DNA of 64,000 nucleotides from Doris montereyensis (taxonomy: Eukaryota; Mollusca; Gastropoda; Nudibranchia; Dorididae): contig JAXRKP010000606.1 in assembly GCA_037039925.1 (NCBI GenBank), positions 140,001 through 204,000 on the forward strand, in the 5' to 3' direction. A model generated the notes under the pieces. The model searched no databases and was not told the origin of the DNA. It saw only the letters and a list, made by a program, of their open reading frames with translations. The translations under genes were made by a program, and so were the position numbers. The first letter of the stretch is position 1, and the number at the start of each line of letters is the position of its first letter. Positions 1 through 64,000 of this stretch are shown here, piece by piece.

Positions 1-223
1 TTCACCCCTTCTCAAAACCCAAATTAATAAACATAAAAAACCTACAAAGGCCACCACATGACCATATGTAAACCGAGTGTTGTCCTCACAAGAAAAACAA
101 ACCCTGAAACCATGAGCCATTGGATGCCGATGTCTCTTAACTGAAGTCGACATAATTTTAAAAAAAACCACAACCCTAAAAAAACCCAAACAACAGCACA
201 ACAATGAGCAACTAAAGTCATAC

Positions 224-62477
<62,254 letters not shown>

Positions 62478-62589
62478 CTGAGTACAACAACACACAGACA
62501 AATGGATCAGTAATCATGACTTTGCTTTACTTCCAAATTAGGTCATGTTATGTATAAGCTCTTTGAAAGCAGCAGCGTGAAAATGGACT

Positions 62590-63035
62590 TCTAAAGCGCC
62601 AAAATCAGCAAAAGAGAAGAAGGTAACAGTCTATAAAGCGCCAAAATCAGCAAAAGAAGAAGGTAACAGTATATAAAGTGCCAAAATCAGCAAAAAAGAG
62701 AAGAAGGTAACAGTCTATAAAGTGCCAAAATCAGCAAAAGAGAAGAAGGTAACAGTCTATAAAGCGCCAAAATCAGCAAAAGAGAAGAAGGTAACAGTCT
62801 ATAAAGTGCCAAAATCAGCAAAAGAGAAGAAGGTAACAGTCTATAAAGTGCCAAAATCAGCAAAATCAGTCTATAAAGTGCCAAAATCAGAAGAAGGTAA
62901 CAGTCTATAAAGTGCCAAAATCAGCAAAAGAGAAGAAGGTAACAGTATATAAAGTGCCAAAATCAGTAACAGTATATAAAAGAGAAGAAGGTAACAGTAT
63001 AATATAAAGCGCCAAAATCAGCAAAAGAGAAGAAT
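62590..63035. repeat. Minisatellite, 42-bp unit
   Basis: About ten copies of CTATAAAGTGCCAAAATCAG plus CAAAAGAGAAGAAGGTAACA. It is in the intron 5' of w52. Both strands show open frames of 14-residue repeats, which are artefacts. Confidence 0.95.
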
Positions 63036-63294
63036 TGAAGTATATGAGTTCAAGAGGAGACAATGAAATGTGGAGGCAACCGCAAGGAAAGTGAATGGAA
63101 ATACAATTATAGAAGTCGAATTTTAAGAAGCCAATGTAATTGAAGAGCAGTAAAGTTATGTGAAATCAACCAGACAAAGGAAAAACAGAAACAAAGTAAT
63201 AGTAAATGACTGATGATCTGATGATGAAGCAAAGATACAAAAACAACAAAATAAAATAAGGACAAAGTAACATACATTAAAAGTATATAACGCG

Positions 63295-63480
63295 GAGTGA
63301 AGTGAAATGAAATGTGACAAAAATATGAAGTGAAATGAAATGTGACAAAAAAAATGAAATGAAATGTGACAAAAATATATCAAGTGAAATGAAATGTGAC
63401 AAAAATATCAAGTAAAATGAAATGTGACAAAATATCAAGTGAAATGATGAAATGTGACAAAAATATCAAGTGAAATGGAC
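63295..63480. repeat. Minisatellite, about 28-bp unit
   Basis: Six to seven copies of GTGAAATGAAATGTGACAAA plus AATATCAA. Confidence 0.92.
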
Positions 63481-63609
63481 AGTTTGGATGACGTGAAGTA
63501 AAATGGCATGTTCAAAGATCAACATTGAAGTGAATTAGATTGAACTGAGTTGGAGTAAAGTGAACTGAAATGTGGAAAGTGTGAGGGGAAGTAAGTTAGA
63601 TCCAACTGG

Positions 63610-63915
63610 GGTGACATGAAGTGGAATGAAAGGAGACAAGATGGAAGATAAATTGAATTAGATTAGGGAGAAATGAAGTGGAATGAAAGGAGACAAGATG
63701 AAAGATGAATTGAATTAGATTAGGGAGAAATGAAGTGGAATGAAAGGAGACAAGATGGAAGATGAATTGAATTGGATTAGGGAGAAATGAAGTGGAATGA
63801 AAGGAGACAAGATGGAAGATGAATTGAATTAGATTAGGGAGAAATGAAGTGGAATGAAAGGAGACAAGATGGAAGATGAATTGAATTAGATTAGGGAGAA
63901 ATGAAGGGAAGTAAA
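63610..63915. repeat. Minisatellite, 57-bp unit
   Basis: Five to six copies of GAAGATGAATTGAATTAGAT plus TAGGGAGAAATGAAGTGGAA. Units are almost identical, which suggests recent expansion. Confidence 0.95.
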
Positions 63916-64000
63916 AGGAAACAAATTGATTATCAAAATATGAAGGGAAGTGGAATTAATTGAAGTAAACATATATAAAAAGACCCGGGTTGAAAATAAG

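Overview
This is a piece of an animal nuclear genome. The introns are GT-AG (one GC-AG), the sequence is AT-rich, and there are tRNA-headed SINEs, LINE relics and very abundant minisatellites. An invertebrate, perhaps a mollusc or other lophotrochozoan, fits best; this is inference, since nothing in the window names the species.

One gene fills the window. On the minus strand I can place 52 coding exons between 224 and 62477, about 9.5 kb of coding sequence or roughly 3,170 residues. Neither the start codon nor the stop codon is present, so the gene runs off both ends. Transcription runs from right to left. I number the exons w1 to w52 by position, so w52 is the most 5' in the gene. Every exon joins the next in compatible phase. 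The product is a giant extracellular-type cysteine-rich protein built from motifs such as GYYCPxG, CPxGTFSNxTG and CxxCxxGxYC. This is the style of the GCC2/GCC3 or ephrin-receptor-like Cys-rich repeat (from memory, Pfam PF07699). About two thirds of the introns split a glycine codon after its first base.

The exons show a higher-order order. Three recognisable module types recur in the same order about every 11 exons: CDN/CDD-type in w52, w41, w30, w19, w8; GLDW-type in w46, w35, w26, w14, w3; GGICP-type in w45, w34, w24, w13, w1. The gene therefore looks like about five tandem copies of a block of about 700 residues and 10-15 kb.

Thirteen exons carry 1-2 base indels that break the frame, although splice sites and phase are intact and no nonsense substitutions are seen. 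Several of these lie in homopolymers. I favour sequence error in the assembly, but decay of the gene is not excluded.

Most introns hold a private tandem repeat. The largest are a 29-bp array of about 3.5 kb (5860-9410), a (GA)n tract of 1.15 kb (30189-31340), a CA-rich array of 1.7 kb (48586-50310), a 33-bp array (20700-21660) and a trinucleotide tract (39919-40430). One 71-bp array (54640-55860) is made from the end of the neighbouring coding exon together with its splice donor. Mobile DNA consists of several tRNA-type SINE copies, two relics of a LINE 3' end, and a 234-bp palindromic foldback element (51899-52132) with a lone arm at 57791. No convincing second gene, RNA gene or CRISPR array was found.
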